Assembly: GCA_002633025.1 (NCBI GenBank)
Contig: NMRB01002102.1
Span: forward strand, 48,993 to 112,992
From: Notospermus geniculatus
Lineage: Eukaryota > Nemertea > Pilidiophora > Heteronemertea > Lineidae
Length of the DNA: 64,000 nt
Direction of reading: 5' to 3'
Shown: positions 41,716 through 52,453 of the stretch, in pieces
Layout: every line of letters begins with the position of its first letter
How positions within the stretch are numbered: the first letter of the stretch is position 1
Program-made: the position numbers and the translations under genes
The notes under the pieces: generated by a model
Database searches by the model: none
What the model was told of the DNA's origin: nothing
Seen by the model: only the letters and a program-made list of their open reading frames with translations

Positions 41716-43357
41716 ATGCCTGACGCAAATAATATTAAATATTTGGTGGCCGAGTTTGATGACGGATTATTCGTTGTTGCGTCCAATTGGATTGACGAAA
41801 GAAATAAAGACATTTGCTCGTGGCCACCGTACACCGATTCTGTACGTGTTCGCAATGCGACGAGAAAAATGGAACATCCAACAGAATTGTGGTCCCAGCA
41901 CACCATCAAAAAGATTTGGGCCAGGACTGGTGAGTAGAAAATTTGTTTCTTTTCCAACTTCACAGTACCGGTAACACTTGAGATGATCGCAAAGGAAAAA
42001 GACATAATAATATTGAAGCTGCCATCTCATACATCAAATTGGCTTCAACCCCAGGACAGGTAAGTGGAATTTGTCACACTTTATCCCTCACTCTGCAATT
42101 ATATAATATGGACTGAAAGCACCCATGCACCATTCTGCACTTTTTCACCTTTCAGGGCAATGTTCAAAACGCTAACGCTTGAGTGGTCCACACAATGCCA
42201 ATTCCTCATGAACGAGGCAGCAACAGTGATGGCCAATGCTAATTTTTGCCGCATTCTATCGAAAGCGTGTGCAAAGGCACTGACACCACAAAACCTGATT
42301 TCGGGATTTGATGCCACGGGATTGTTCCCTGTGAACAAGGACGAGATACCGAAGGAGACATTTTACCTGGCACTATTTACAAAGATGTGCCAGAACAGGT
42401 AAAACCACTGACATTTTTCTGTCTTCATTCTTGTCAAAAGTCATAATTAATCATTTCCATTTGATTTAAAATATCAAATCACATCTTACTTTTATTTTCA
42501 GGCTGCCACAACCACAAAAACAACTACCGCGGGTACAGTAGTCTACAGAATCTGCAGGTGTGACAGACGATGGGATTGGCACTGAAGAATTGGATGTTGT
42601 GATGGCAATCGATGTGGTAAGACACTTGAGAACATACCTACCCTTTTCAAATTTCAAGTGCTCAGTCCGTTTTTTTAAAGACTAGTGTATTATTGAAATT
42701 CCCACTTTATTCTAGGTTGTACCACTACCAGTGACTCACCTGTCGAAGGAAGACCTGCTCGACCTGGACCTGGACACCACGACGGCACAAGTTGGAGATG
42801 AAGATCATCAGCTGGATCCAGATCTCCCCACAGAAGCGGCTGCTGAGGTAACAAGGTTCCAACTCCGATCCAGCAATGGCTTGTAAAATTTCCTTTATCA
42901 AATGATGCTCAGTCAATTTCTCTTTTTTTTTTCAGGCAACGGACACTGCAAGACCTTGTCCCCCAGACCTGACTCTGTCCGCTTTGGATGTGGCCTGACC
43001 CCCAACCAAATAGCCGTTTTCCACCGCAGATATGAAGAGGGTTACGATGTGATGACTGACGGCCTGTACACGACATGGAAGGGGTTAAAGGGCAGAGTGG
43101 ACAAAGAGGGTGACTTGTCAAATCCCACATATGACCAACTTGCTCAATCAAAGTCAGCACCAACACATAATATCTTCTCAGAACAGACATTAGGACTAAC
43201 TGATAGACAGTACAGGAGAGCACCAAATGCGACATTCGGCTTCATAAGCGGGAAAGTTAAGTCTAGAAAGAACAAAACGTTGGATTGTTTGGATGAAAAG
43301 AATTCTCAGGAACAGGAAAACATCATTACATTTGCTTCAAAAGAGCAAAAGTGGTAA
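41716..43357 (+). pseudogene. Split gene, locus 1: WPPY-type domain plus pogo-like DDE tail
   Basis: Exons by AG/GT borders: A 41716-41929 (NIKYLVAEFDDGLFVVASNW, WPPYTDSVRVRNATRK, KKIWARTG), B 41966-42059 (MIAKEKDIIILKLPSHTSNW, LQPQD), C 42156-42398 (FCRILSKACAKALTP, GFDATGLFPVNKDEIP), D 42502-42616, E 42716-42847 (LSKEDLLDLDLDTT), F from 42936 (IAVFHRRYEEGYDVMT). A, B and C join in one open frame. B and C match the end of the DDE domain of pogo/Tigger transposases (LP-x-HTS-x-x-LQP-x-D; A-x-TP-x-N-x-x-x-GF-x-ATGL-P-N). D carries a stop at about 42539; F has a shift near 42990. The catalytic D-D part is absent, so no transposition activity is expected. Confidence 0.6.
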
Positions 43358-43737
43358 GGTCAGTTCGAAGCCAAAGAGACGCTGTCGTAGCACAAAAGAA
43401 AGACCTGGGCCGCATGGTTTGCCCAAGCGGCAGACAGGGACAAGGGAAGAAAACTAAGGGAGGCGAAGAACAACAATGCTGCACCTCACACCCCAGAAAT
43501 GCCAGATGCTGCCACAGCAGAGTATGATGAGGAAAATAGTAGTTAAGGAGGTATCAGAACACATTTTCATCGACAATGACAACTACTTTTGTGAGGACTC
43601 TTGTATGTCAACTTGTGGGAGTGACTCGGATTCCCTATGGATCAGTTGGGTTATTAACTACTTGGCCATCACAAACAGAATGCCCTTTGACATCTAGAAA
43701 TGATAAGTTTGCTACGCTGGTCACTTGCCTCGACAGT

Positions 43738-43812
43738 ACCGAGATTCGAACCCACGCCTCCACATAAGGCAATTCTGCCAGCACTGAAGGAAAGCGTACA
43801 CACCACTGTGTC
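43738..43812 (-). repeat. tRNA-like SINE head, minus strand
   Basis: On the minus strand ACAGTGGTGTGTACGC stands where an A box would be, and GGGTTCGAATCTC is a good B box. Class II size. Acceptor pairing is poor. Confidence 0.5.
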
Positions 43813-44091
43813 AAATCCTCATAAAAAGATGGTTCAATAGCAAGCATTGTGCATCGAATCCCTCAATATCTAAACATTCAACAGATTGCCCCCAATGGTT
43901 ACATCATGCCCTCAGGAGGGGGAGACAGAGTCAGCCAACTTTACACTGACTACTTTCAGTATTCAAAACCTCTTCAACTCACCTGCAATCACCCAATAAG
44001 AAACCGAATTCGTAAGCGTCCAGGACTGGGCATTCAGATACGTGTGGAGGAGCAGGTCAGCAGATTCATTGAAATAAACCACCACACTGGG

Positions 44092-44319
44092 CCGAATTTA
44101 TAAAACATAGCAAAACCTTACAAGCCAAAGCCCCAAGGCCAAACTTTTGCTTGTCAAGGAGAAGCACAAGCCAATGAATTTGCTCACAAACATTCATAAG
44201 CACAAGGAAGAACAGAACTAGTATACTAGAACCGCGAACCCCATTAAAGATATTGGGCCGAATTTATAAAACGTAGCAAAAGCGTACAAGCCAAAGCCCG
44301 AAGGCCAAGCTTTTGCTTG
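44092..44319 (+). repeat. 66-bp direct repeat, about 160 bp apart
   Basis: GGGCCGAATTTATAAAAC... to ...CTTTTGCTTGT occurs at 44092-44156 and 44253-44319 with a few differences. Possibly a local duplication or element ends. Confidence 0.8.
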
Positions 44320-44770
44320 TTACCTGGAGGGAGAGAGGTCCGTGGAAACAAGACACTAATGACTTTCTCACTGTATCGGATATTGACGAACTCGCCCTCA
44401 ACGACATAGCGAACCTGCTGCTGACGTCGCCAATGTGCTCATTTCTGTCTCCACGGATGCCGCCGGAGTGGCCCCGTCCCCAGACAGTGGAGTTGAGGAT
44501 TGCCCTCACACCCCACATGTTGATCTACCACCCTCTTCATCTAACGAACAGATCCCTTTTTCGTGTTTGAGAGACCTTATTCGGCACGAGGTACAACTTG
44601 AAATTACAGATGAGATCACCCGGCCGCTGCCGACAGACCCATCTTCAACTCGGATGATGATGGCACTCGTGATTGCCCTGGAAAATAACAATAGGATCCA
44701 CCACGAGATGCTGCGGACAATGCAAGCCCTGACAGAGACCCTGGATCGTCTCCACGATACGATTGAGTAA
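44320..44770 (+). pseudogene. Unrecognised ORF with C-terminal coiled coil
   Basis: One frame gives NDFLTVSDIDELALNDIANL. After a one-base shift near 44430 a second frame gives SPDSGVEDCPHTPHVDLPPS, IRHEVQLEITDEI and ends ALENNNRIHHEMLRTMQALT...DTIE-stop. A short helical coil at the very end recalls SANT/Myb-type accessory proteins of DNA transposons, but no SANT motif is visible. Confidence 0.3.
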
Positions 44771-45566
44771 AACTTGTAATTATGTAATTTAGACCTGTAC
44801 GTACATGTATATCGTTCGCCCAGGAATGTTATCTGTATCATTTAATCATTTTACTTCAGCAGGGGTCAGCATTCCTTTAGGCCTTACTTTCCTGTTTTTA
44901 TAGTGTTATGAGAGGACATTATTATGTTTTCGTACTTTTGCGGATTAGACGGCTAATTTACCCTTAATTATTCGTCTGGTCTGCATCTGGTTGCCCTTGG
45001 TGTTCGTGGTTGTTTACTTGAGTAGTTCAGAACAGGCCGTTTTTATATAGCATTTATTAACCTTTAAATTTATTCCTGCTTTAATGCTTTTACAATTTTT
45101 ACGGAGGTAATTTTTTTTGTGACATTGATTTCAGGGTAAACCGTAAAACAAATTCTATTCAGTTTCATATTTATTGCTACAGTGTAAATGAAAATCCAAC
45201 AATTGTATTTCATGATTTTGATTGATGTTTTTCTTTCGACCTCAATTCCCACAAAACCGATGTTACCATTAGGATGCCTGACGCAAATAATATTAAATAT
45301 TTGGTGGCTGAGTTTGATGACGGATTATTCGTTGTTGCGTCCAATTGGATTAACGAAAGAAATAAAGACATTTGCTCGTGGCCACCGTACACCGATTCTG
45401 TACGTGTTCGCAATGCGACAAGAAAAATGGAACATCCAACAGAATTGTGGTCCCAGCACACCATCAAAAAGATTTGGGCCAGAACTGGTGAGTAGAAAAT
45501 TTGCTTCTTTTCCAACTTAACAGTACCGGTAACACTTGAGATCGCAAAAGAAAAAGACATAATAAC

Positions 45567-46330
45567 TGTGCTGGTATCCAAACTAACCGAGTTACGAATG
45601 CAGACGACAAATTTTTGAACTAGCTTTTACTGATTCACTGAAAGAAACAAACAGAATTGTAAATTTAAAAAAGCAAACCAAGTACAAAACTCACAACACA
45701 GCTACACAAGTGTGAAAGAAGTATTGACACCACAAGAGCAGCACGTGCATGGCAGGGACTACCGGCACTACCACACCACACACGTGGAGCACCTGCAGTG
45801 TCTATTAACATAGGGGGCGCCACCAAAATACACGGCAAAGCCGATAATAAGGTACAAAACTAATTTAAATAGCAGAAGTGCACATCCATGTCACTGATGA
45901 ATGAAATTCAAGTAATATTAGGCCGTCAATTGATCTTAATTATGCAGAAACAAACATTTTTAGCCGTGGCCAACCGATCACGAGGTGAGACCGGCAGCCG
46001 CCATCTTGAAAATCTTAAGGCGAGGAATTTACCTCACCAAAAGTCCCGAAAATAACCAAAATAACAAACTGGCAGTTTACTTCAACTGAGTCAGCGCAGT
46101 CTTGAAACATCCAGGAACACTTTAGGCACAATAAAACTTACCAAACTTATTCGGGAAAAAGATAGCAGCACAAAATTGACGGAGTAAAAATGAAATGCGG
46201 CCTCACGGCCGGTTGATGGGCAGACAGTGAAGAGCTCGTCAAACCTCGGGAAACATCGGAAAAATCTCCGGCAGTCAGCGACTGTACGCTACTGCCCTCT
46301 GTCGCCAAAGTTAGAAATTTGGCGGCAACA
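45567..46330. mobile_element. Solo LTR, 764 bp, TSD ATAAC
   Basis: Starts TGTGCTGG and ends GGCGGCAACA (TG...CA). ATAAC lies at 45562-45566 and 46331-46335. Locus 1 (about 42000-42015) shows the intact site. No similarity to the other LTRs in the window was noticed. A retroelement once inserted here and recombined out. Confidence 0.8.
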
Positions 46331-46481
46331 ATAACAGTGAAGCTGCCATCTCATACATCAAATTGGCTTCAACCCGAGGACAGGTAGGTGGAATTTGTCA
46401 CACTTCATCCCTCACTCTGCAATTATATAATATGCACTGAAAGCACCCATGCACCAATCTGCACTTTTTCCGCTTTTCAGG

Positions 46482-47233
46482 ACAGTGTTCAAAACGCTAA
46501 AGCTGGAGTGGTCCACACAATGCCAATTCCTCATGAACGAGACGGCAACAGTGATGGCCAATGCCAATTTTTGCCGCATTCTGTCGAAAGCGTGGGCAAT
46601 GGCACTGACACCACAAAACCTGATTTCGGGATTTGATGCCACGGTATTGTTCCCTGTGAACAAGGACGAGATACCGAAGGAGGCATTTTTACCTGAAAGC
46701 ACCATGCACCAATCTGCACTTTTTCGCTTTTCAGGACAGTGTTCAAAACGCTAAAGCTGGAGTGGTCCACACAATGCCAATTCCTCATGAACGAGACGGC
46801 AACAGTGATGTCCAATGCCAATTTTTGCCGCATTCTATCGAAAGCGTGGGCAAAGGCACTGACACCACAAAACCTGATTTCGGGATTTGATGCCATGGAA
46901 TTGTTCCCTGTGAACAAGGACGAGATACCAAAGGAGGCACTTTTACCTGAAAGCACCCATGCACCAATCTGCACTTTTTCCGCTTTTCAGGACAGTGTTC
47001 AAAACGCTAAAGCTGGAGTGGTCCACACAATGCCAATTCCTCATGAACGAGACGGCAACAGAATGTCCAATGCCAATTTTTGCCGCATTCTATCGAAAGC
47101 GTGGGCAAAGGCACTGACACCACAAAACCTGATTTCGGGATTTGATGCCACGGGATTGTTCCCTGTGAACAAGGACGAGATACCAAAGGAGGCACTTTTA
47201 CCTGGCACTATTTACAAAGATGTGCCAGAACAG
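46482..47233 (+). repeat. Exon C tandemly triplicated
   Basis: Three units start at 46482, 46735 and 46991, each preceded by the same acceptor (TGCACTTTTTC...TTTTCAG) and encoding CRILSKAW...ALTPQNLISGF...FPVNKDEIPKEA. Units 1 and 2 break off at TTTTACCTGAAAGCACC; only unit 3 keeps the natural exon end and the donor GTAAAACC (47234). Period is about 253-256 bp. Confidence 0.85.
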
Positions 47234-47416
47234 GTAAAACCACTCACATTTTTCTGTCTCGATTCTTGTCAAAAAGTCATAATTAATCATTTCCATTTGA
47301 TTTAAAATATCAAATCACATCTTACTTTTATTTTCAGGCTGCCACAACCAGTACCCCAAAAACAACTACCGCGGGTACAGTACAGAATCTGCAGGTGCGA
47401 CGGACGATGTGATTGT

Positions 47417-47908
47417 GGCACTGATTATTGCAGAGATGGAAAAAAAAGTCTGATTTAGAAATTTTCGAGAGCAACATAACTATATGAAGGGAAGGCACCT
47501 AAATATTGACGACAATAGGGAGAATAACATGCAGGGCGATGTTAATGCCATCTTCATATCCAGGCTGGACATCCTGCTCTCAGCACTAGAGGAACTCCCG
47601 CACCTCACAAATGTAAGGCTACCTTTACAGATTTGTTGTTCTGTGGCCATTTGATGGGCACTGATTATTGAAGAGATGGAAAAAAGTCCGATTTAGAAAT
47701 TTTCGAGACCATCAGAAACATATGAAGGGAAGGCAGCTAAATACTGACGACAATAGGGAGAATAACATGCAGGGCGATGTTAAAGACATCTTCATATCCA
47801 GGCTGGACATCCTGCTCTCAGCACTAGAGGAACTCCCGCACCTCACAAATGTAAGTTAGTAATTGTAAGGCTACCTTTACAGATTTGTTGTTCTGTGGCC
47901 ATTTGATG
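47417..47908 (+). repeat. Tandem duplication of an exon-like 240-bp unit
   Basis: Units 47417-47656 and 47657-47908. Each encodes NNMQGDV...FISRLDILLSALEELPHL and ends CTCACAAAT before GTAAG. Unit 2 has an extra GTTAGTAATT. The peptide is not recognised. Confidence 0.75.
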
Positions 47909-48055
47909 GCTAAATTTGCAACTTCCAGGTTGAAACTCAACAGAGAATAATCCATTTGTCAAAGCTTTATTGAAGCAAAAGGAAGCTGTTGAACAAAAAA
48001 AATATTTTGTTCAAAGTTGAAACTGTCAAATAAGTTTCAAATGAAAGGACAGACA

Positions 48056-48262
48056 CCTTCCTTCTATGGCATGATATCCGTTGCAATATTCAATACTACA
48101 AAATATTTTTGTTCCAAAAATATATTCATTTATGAATGGTAAATATTCATTCATGAATGAGAAATATTGATTCATGAAAAAAATATTGATTCATGAAAAA
48201 AATATTTGTTCATGAAAAAAATATTTATTCATGAAAAAATATTTGTTCATGAAAAAAATATG
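48056..48262. repeat. Fragment of repeat A, then an AT-rich minisatellite
   Basis: CCTTCTATGGCATGATATCC at about 48060 is the tail of dispersed repeat A. From about 48110 a TTCATGAAAAAAATATT-type unit of 17-20 bp repeats about seven times. Confidence 0.75.
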
Positions 48263-48437
48263 TATTCAAGAAATTTTATTTCATTCGATGTGACTTCCGG
48301 TTTTATGCGAACTCGGAATTGTGGGTAATCTTGAAACGACGGCTCCGATTGGCCCACCGGCTTCAACATGGCTGCGCCCATCCGTGCCGTCTAGCAGGTG
48401 CATTTTCGCGCTGTATAGCCTAATCACTGCTAATAGG

Positions 48438-49773
48438 TGTAGTGAAAATAGATGGTTCCTTTCTCATTTCTCCCCTTTTGGGTTTTCCCCTGATCACCAT
48501 GCACTCAGTTAACCTTTTCATGCCTTATGGCTTTTGATGGCTGTTTCTCATTGGGCCCCTACTTTTGAATATTCATGCCATCTCTCAATCTTACCACGTG
48601 AAGCAACTCCTTCAAGCCTTACCATTCGTTGTGACAACTTATAGCCTACATTTATCTCTTGAATACATTTTACTCTCCATAATTAATATCTGCTTTTGAC
48701 ATTCTTTGGCTATCGAGAAGTCAAGACGTCTTCCTGATGTAAGTACCATACCCATCTATAAGAATATTGGATGCTAAAGTTAAGTGGAAAGCGGCCGAGG
48801 CTAAGCCTTTCCTTTCACGTGGCCATCTGTCATCCGGACCCGGTTGTCCAATGTCGGTCCCCCTGTACTTGGAGTACACACTGATACACTACAGCATACA
48901 GTATTGATTTTATCGTTCGGCCGGTGGCCGTTAGTTGCCTCAGAAATATGGAATTTAGACACCTTTTATGCCAATTTGGGTGTTACCTCAAGGTTGTGAG
49001 AGATAGTTGGTTGCTCTCTCTCTTATATAGTTAGGTTATCAATTGATATTCTCCTCCGTGGTAGTCGTATTGGTAGAGTTTATTCAGGCAAAAGTTGAGT
49101 AGGCCGCCACGGGTCGCCATATTGGTAGTGTTGCAAATTAGGCCCAAGTTCAGAGGTAAATAATTAATTATGTATTTTCTCTAGTGTTCCTTGTAAAAGT
49201 TATGTGATAGGCCTGATCTTAAAGTTTTTATACGTGAAGTTTCTACCTTTTTGTAATTATATGTCATTGAGAAATTGGCCAAAGAATTTGATATGTAAAT
49301 AGCCTGTTCAACTTGTACCGGCCCTCCGGGATCGCGCACTCCTGCCTTGGCGCGGGAGCTGTTGTCATTTGCATATGAGGGCGGGGCTTGGAGTGCCGCC
49401 CACCAATGGAGTGTCATGGCGCGGCGGGAAATTTGATTGAGGTGACGTCGCGTCAGAGTATAAATTGCGTGCTGGGCACGTGGTCTGGGAGAGACTTAGA
49501 GGAAAAGATTGGAAATCTTTCGCTGCGGTTCAGGGGACCGAAAAGGTTAACGTGGTTAACCCCAGGTTACTGGAAATAGGCCCTGTCAGTTGCAAGGTCG
49601 AGGACCTGCCTGGAGGCAACATCCATAGGCTAGAACACATGAACATGTACTCTAATATTGTAAATGTCTACCTGCCTGTATCTTGAATATTGTGGTGGAG
49701 GTTTTTTTTAAATAAACTATTATCTCCTGTTTCTACGAGTGGATATATATATTTCACCTGACAGTTCACTACA
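48438..49773 (+). repeat. 5' LTR of the large Ty3/gypsy element
   Basis: Begins TGTAGTGAA and ends TTCACTACA, a 9-bp inverted terminus with TG...CA. A CRE-like TGACGTCG (49443) precedes a TATA box (TATAAAT, 49459) and a poly(A) signal AATAAA lies at 49711, giving a U3-R-U5 order. The downstream LTR at 58130 is nearly identical over its assembled length. The right border is less sure than the left because the 3' copy is cut by an N. Confidence 0.85.
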
Positions 49774-50304
49774 TATGGACCCCACTCTTTGTTCGTGAAC
49801 TGATTCCTTATCCCCCCCCCCCTTTTCTGAACACGGACCCGTTTATCATTCCCTGAACGGAGGGAACCACTGAGATAAATTGACTTCCGTTACATAGGCC
49901 TACTTTCATGAGCTTTCGGATGACAAGTGTGATTCAAGTGACAAGTCAGAGGAAAGGACTCTTCTTCTTTGTGCTGCTTTTGTTTTATGCCTTCACGCAT
50001 GTCACGTGGTAAATAATAAATGAGTAGGCTAACGTAAAATCTGTGTCTGGGCTAGATATAGATTGAGCTGCATGCACTGTGCACCAGTGCATGCATGCAT
50101 GTGCATGCACATACGCCTACATATGTAGGCTATGTGCCTAGGCCTGAGTGAGCTCAGATCGCAGAGGGTGGACTCTTCTGTTGCCAGGCGGTCACTTTGT
50201 TTGTAAGCACTTTATAAGATGCATCATCAGAATTTCCATCCATGATGAAATCAGAATGATGCTAATTTTTCAAATGCACATGTGTTTTGTTTACCATTTG
50301 GTGA
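49774..50304 (+). other. Untranslated leader of the gypsy element
   Basis: TATGGACCCCACTC two bases after the LTR may hold the primer-binding site (TGG start). A run of C at 49814-49823, a TGCATGCATG tract near 50085, and no long frame. The tRNA cannot be named. Confidence 0.5.
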
Positions 50305-50454
50305 ATGAACAACTGTGGAGCTCCCAAGATCGAATCGCTTAAAAACGCCTCCGAAAGTTTGTCGGAAGAGATCTTACATTTGTGTTATGAGCTTCGTGAG
50401 AAGGACGACGAATTAGAGAGGGAAAAACGAAGGGAACTGGAAAGAAACTGGTAA
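50305..50454 (+). CDS. Leader ORF, 49 codons, with internal splice donor
   Basis: ATG 50305 opens NNCGAPKIESLKNASESLSE, then a charged helix (ELREKDDELEREKRRELERN), and stops at TAA 50452. A strong donor GTAAGT starts at 50451, inside the last sense codon. Splicing to an AG at 50661-50662 would join it in frame with gag; splicing to the AG at 56000-56001 would create TGA directly followed by the ATG of ORF3. Both are inferences. Composition is coding-like and helical. Confidence 0.45.
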   Translation: MNNCGAPKIESLKNASESLSEEILHLCYELREKDDELEREKRRELERNW

Positions 50455-50669
50455 GTGCCTAGAATGAGCGAACTTGCGGTTCTGTCGCAGATAATCAGTA
50501 ATTTAGTGGTTTTAATTGACATCGATGTTGAAGAGATTGAAATCGTCTTCGGGACAAACCTTTTCCGACTCCAACGCATAGGGTTAGGCAACCCGTCCAG
50601 ATTCTGTATTGTAGAAATCGCATTACTGTAGAGTCGAGATAAGTAGGTGATACCGACTATAGTTTCATA

Positions 50670-51863
50670 ATGAATCGGGCTAGATCTAACGTGTCTAAGG
50701 AGCAAGAAGAAGTAGAATTAGCTATGGCTGGTACCGAAGAGATAGGCCCATCAATTTCAAACAATCCGAGAGGTCGCACCACTCGCAGCGGAACGGTCTT
50801 CGGGTCTGCTTCAGATCATGCATGTCATGGGGGGCGCGGTCGCGGAGGTGGGCGTGTGAGGCGCACCGCCGCAGACTTTAATAACTGTCCAGGGTTTCTT
50901 GGGGGACCAGGCATCAGGGGAACACCAATGGGCCCAGGTCGTCACGGTCGCAACCTTCCTGACGCTAGTGTCTCGGAAACGAATATGCCGGGTGGTGTCT
51001 TGGAAAATCCGCCCAGGGTAACAAGGGGCCCTCCAGTCGTCCTTCCCGAAATTTATTCCGGGGAGACCAATTGGCATGACTACCAAGTACATTTTGAGAC
51101 GGTGGCCGAACTCAATGGGTGGTCGGATGTTGAGAGTGCACGATTTTTGGCTGCGAGTCTGAGGGGACCAGCTCAACGGGTTCTGGCCGACTTATCGTTG
51201 GAGGAACGACGGGACTATGGAAACGTCACAGAATATCTACGAAAGCGATTCGGCCCTGGGGACAGAGCCGAATTATACCTGGCAGAGTTAAGAGTACGGG
51301 TCAGACGAAATGGGGAGAGTATACGGGAATACGGTCAGAGTATTCAAAGGCTAACGAATTTGGCATACCCAGAGCTGAGGAGTGAGGTACGAGACCGGAT
51401 GGCACGCATCCATTTCGCAGACGGCATGGATGAACCGGAAATGCGAATTCGTCTCTTCCAGGCCCAGCCTCGAAACCTGGAAGAGGCAATCACAGTAGCG
51501 TTGGAGGTAGAGACTTTTCATCGGATCGAAGCCACGCGGCAGGGAGGTGCACCACGTCGTCACGTGAGAATGGTGAAAGGAGACTCCGAAGACACCAGTT
51601 CGTCACGGCAGCACGGGGACTATGAAAGACGCTTAGGGTCGCTAGAGAAGCAGATGACGGAATTAACCGCGGCGATTAAGGAGTTAACCACGTCAGTAAA
51701 AGGGGTTAACTCCTGGGAGAAGAAGAAACCGACTGCTAAGAAAGGGGCTTGCTTTGTGTGTTCAAAGGAAGGCCACTTCGCCAGGGACTGCCCGGATAGG
51801 AAAGAGGCATCGGGAAACGGAAAACAGCCGCTGGCCCCGGCCCAGAGCCAGCAGCAGGCTTAG
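50670..51863 (+). CDS. Gag of the Ty3/gypsy element (397 codons)
   Basis: Structural protein of the particle. Residues 1-120 are Arg/Gly-rich (GGRGRGGGRVRR, residues 54-65) and likely bind RNA. Residues 125-290 are a helical capsid region (YSGETNWHDYQVHFETV, YLRKRFGPGDRAELYLAEL, EEAITVALEVETF). Residues 315-345 are a short coiled coil. C361, C364, H369 and C374 form the CCHC knuckle (CFVCSKEGHFARDC). The frame is intact and ends TAG at 51861. The ATG follows a purine-poor AT stretch; an in-frame extension through splicing of the leader ORF is possible. Protease follows in the -1 frame. Confidence 0.9.
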   Translation: MNRARSNVSKEQEEVELAMAGTEEIGPSISNNPRGRTTRSGTVFGSASDHACHGGRGRGGGRVRRTAADFNNCPGFLGGPGIRGTPMGPGRHGRNLPDASVSETNMPGGVLENPPRVTRGPPVVLPEIYSGETNWHDYQVHFETVAELNGWSDVESARFLAASLRGPAQRVLADLSLEERRDYGNVTEYLRKRFGPGDRAELYLAELRVRVRRNGESIREYGQSIQRLTNLAYPELRSEVRDRMARIHFADGMDEPEMRIRLFQAQPRNLEEAITVALEVETFHRIEATRQGGAPRRHVRMVKGDSEDTSSSRQHGDYERRLGSLEKQMTELTAAIKELTTSVKGVNSWEKKKPTAKKGACFVCSKEGHFARDCPDRKEASGNGKQPLAPAQSQQQA

Positions 51864-52453
51864 GAACCGACTCCGGGCAACGAAATGACGCGATCGAGAT
51901 TAACCCATTACAACCCTGGCAAAACGGAAACAAGGGTCTATTCGTGGACGGACTCATTCACAAAACGAAAATAACATTTTTATTAGATACCGGCGCTTCC
52001 GTCTCCATTCTGTCCAAAAAGGTATTTGACAAACTCGTTCCTAGGCCTGAACTTGAACATACAAACTTGAAGTTAGTAACTGCTGATCAGCAGCCTCTAT
52101 CAACGTATGGGGTGTTGAGACGGGATGTTGGAATCTTGTATAGGCCTTTAGAAACCGACTTAGTGGTCGCGGACATTCATTGTGACGGTATTCTGGGTTT
52201 GGACTTCCTAGTTAACCATGGTTGTACCATTCACCCAAAGAGCGCGAGTCTGATCTGCGGGGGACACCAGATAATCTGTAGGACTCTGGAAGGTGACGTT
52301 AAGTGCAGTCGGGTGGCTCTGAGTGAAACGGTCGTCATTAGGCCCGGTGAACAAATGATTGTCCCGACTAGGGTTGAAGACAGTGGGATAAGGGCAAAAT
52401 GGTCTATTATCGAACCGAAAACCACGGGGCTGAGACAGGAGGGTGGTCGGTAG
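51800..52453 (+). CDS. Aspartic protease of the gypsy element, -1 frame to gag
   Basis: The frame opens after a stop at 51797 and overlaps the end of gag by 64 bases, so translation is expected by frameshift at 51812-51818, not from its own ATG. ITFLLDTGASVSILS (Asp codon at 51986) is the retropepsin active site; CDGILGLDFLVNHG is the second conserved block. It would cleave Gag and Pol in the particle. The frame ends TAG at 52451, where the RT frame lies one base forward. Confidence 0.85.
   Translation, partial: ERGIGKRKTAAGPGPEPAAGLGTDSGQRNDAIEINPLQPWQNGNKGLFVDGLIHKTKITFLLDTGASVSILSKKVFDKLVPRPELEHTNLKLVTADQQPLSTYGVLRRDVGILYRPLETDLVVADIHCDGILGLDFLVNHGCTIHPKSASLICGGHQIICRTLEGDVKCSRVALSETVVIRPGEQMIVPTRVEDSGIRAKWSIIEPKTTGLRQEGGR
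51812..51852 (+). promoter_or_regulatory. Programmed -1 frameshift signal between gag and protease
   Basis: G-GGA-AAC at 51812-51818 is aligned with the gag codons as X-XXY-YYZ, a canonical slippery heptamer of a type used at retroviral gag-pro junctions. Eleven bases on, GCTGGC (51830-51835) pairs with GCCAGC (51847-51852) to form a GC-rich hairpin. Slippage puts ribosomes into the protease frame. Confidence 0.75.

Larger units (their letters stand above)
45274..47400 (+). pseudogene. Split gene, locus 2: duplicate of 41716 with expanded exon C
   Basis: Exon A (45274-45487) is almost identical to locus 1 and has the same phase. Exon B starts at 45524, is cut by a solo LTR at 45567, and resumes at 46336 (LPSHTSNWLQP). 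Exon C occurs three times (next entries). An exon D homologue follows from about 47339. Here the D frame stays open longer (VQYRICRCDGRCDCGTDYC), a Cys-rich stretch. Loss of most of the DDE domain and the LTR insertion argue against function as a transposase. Confidence 0.6.
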
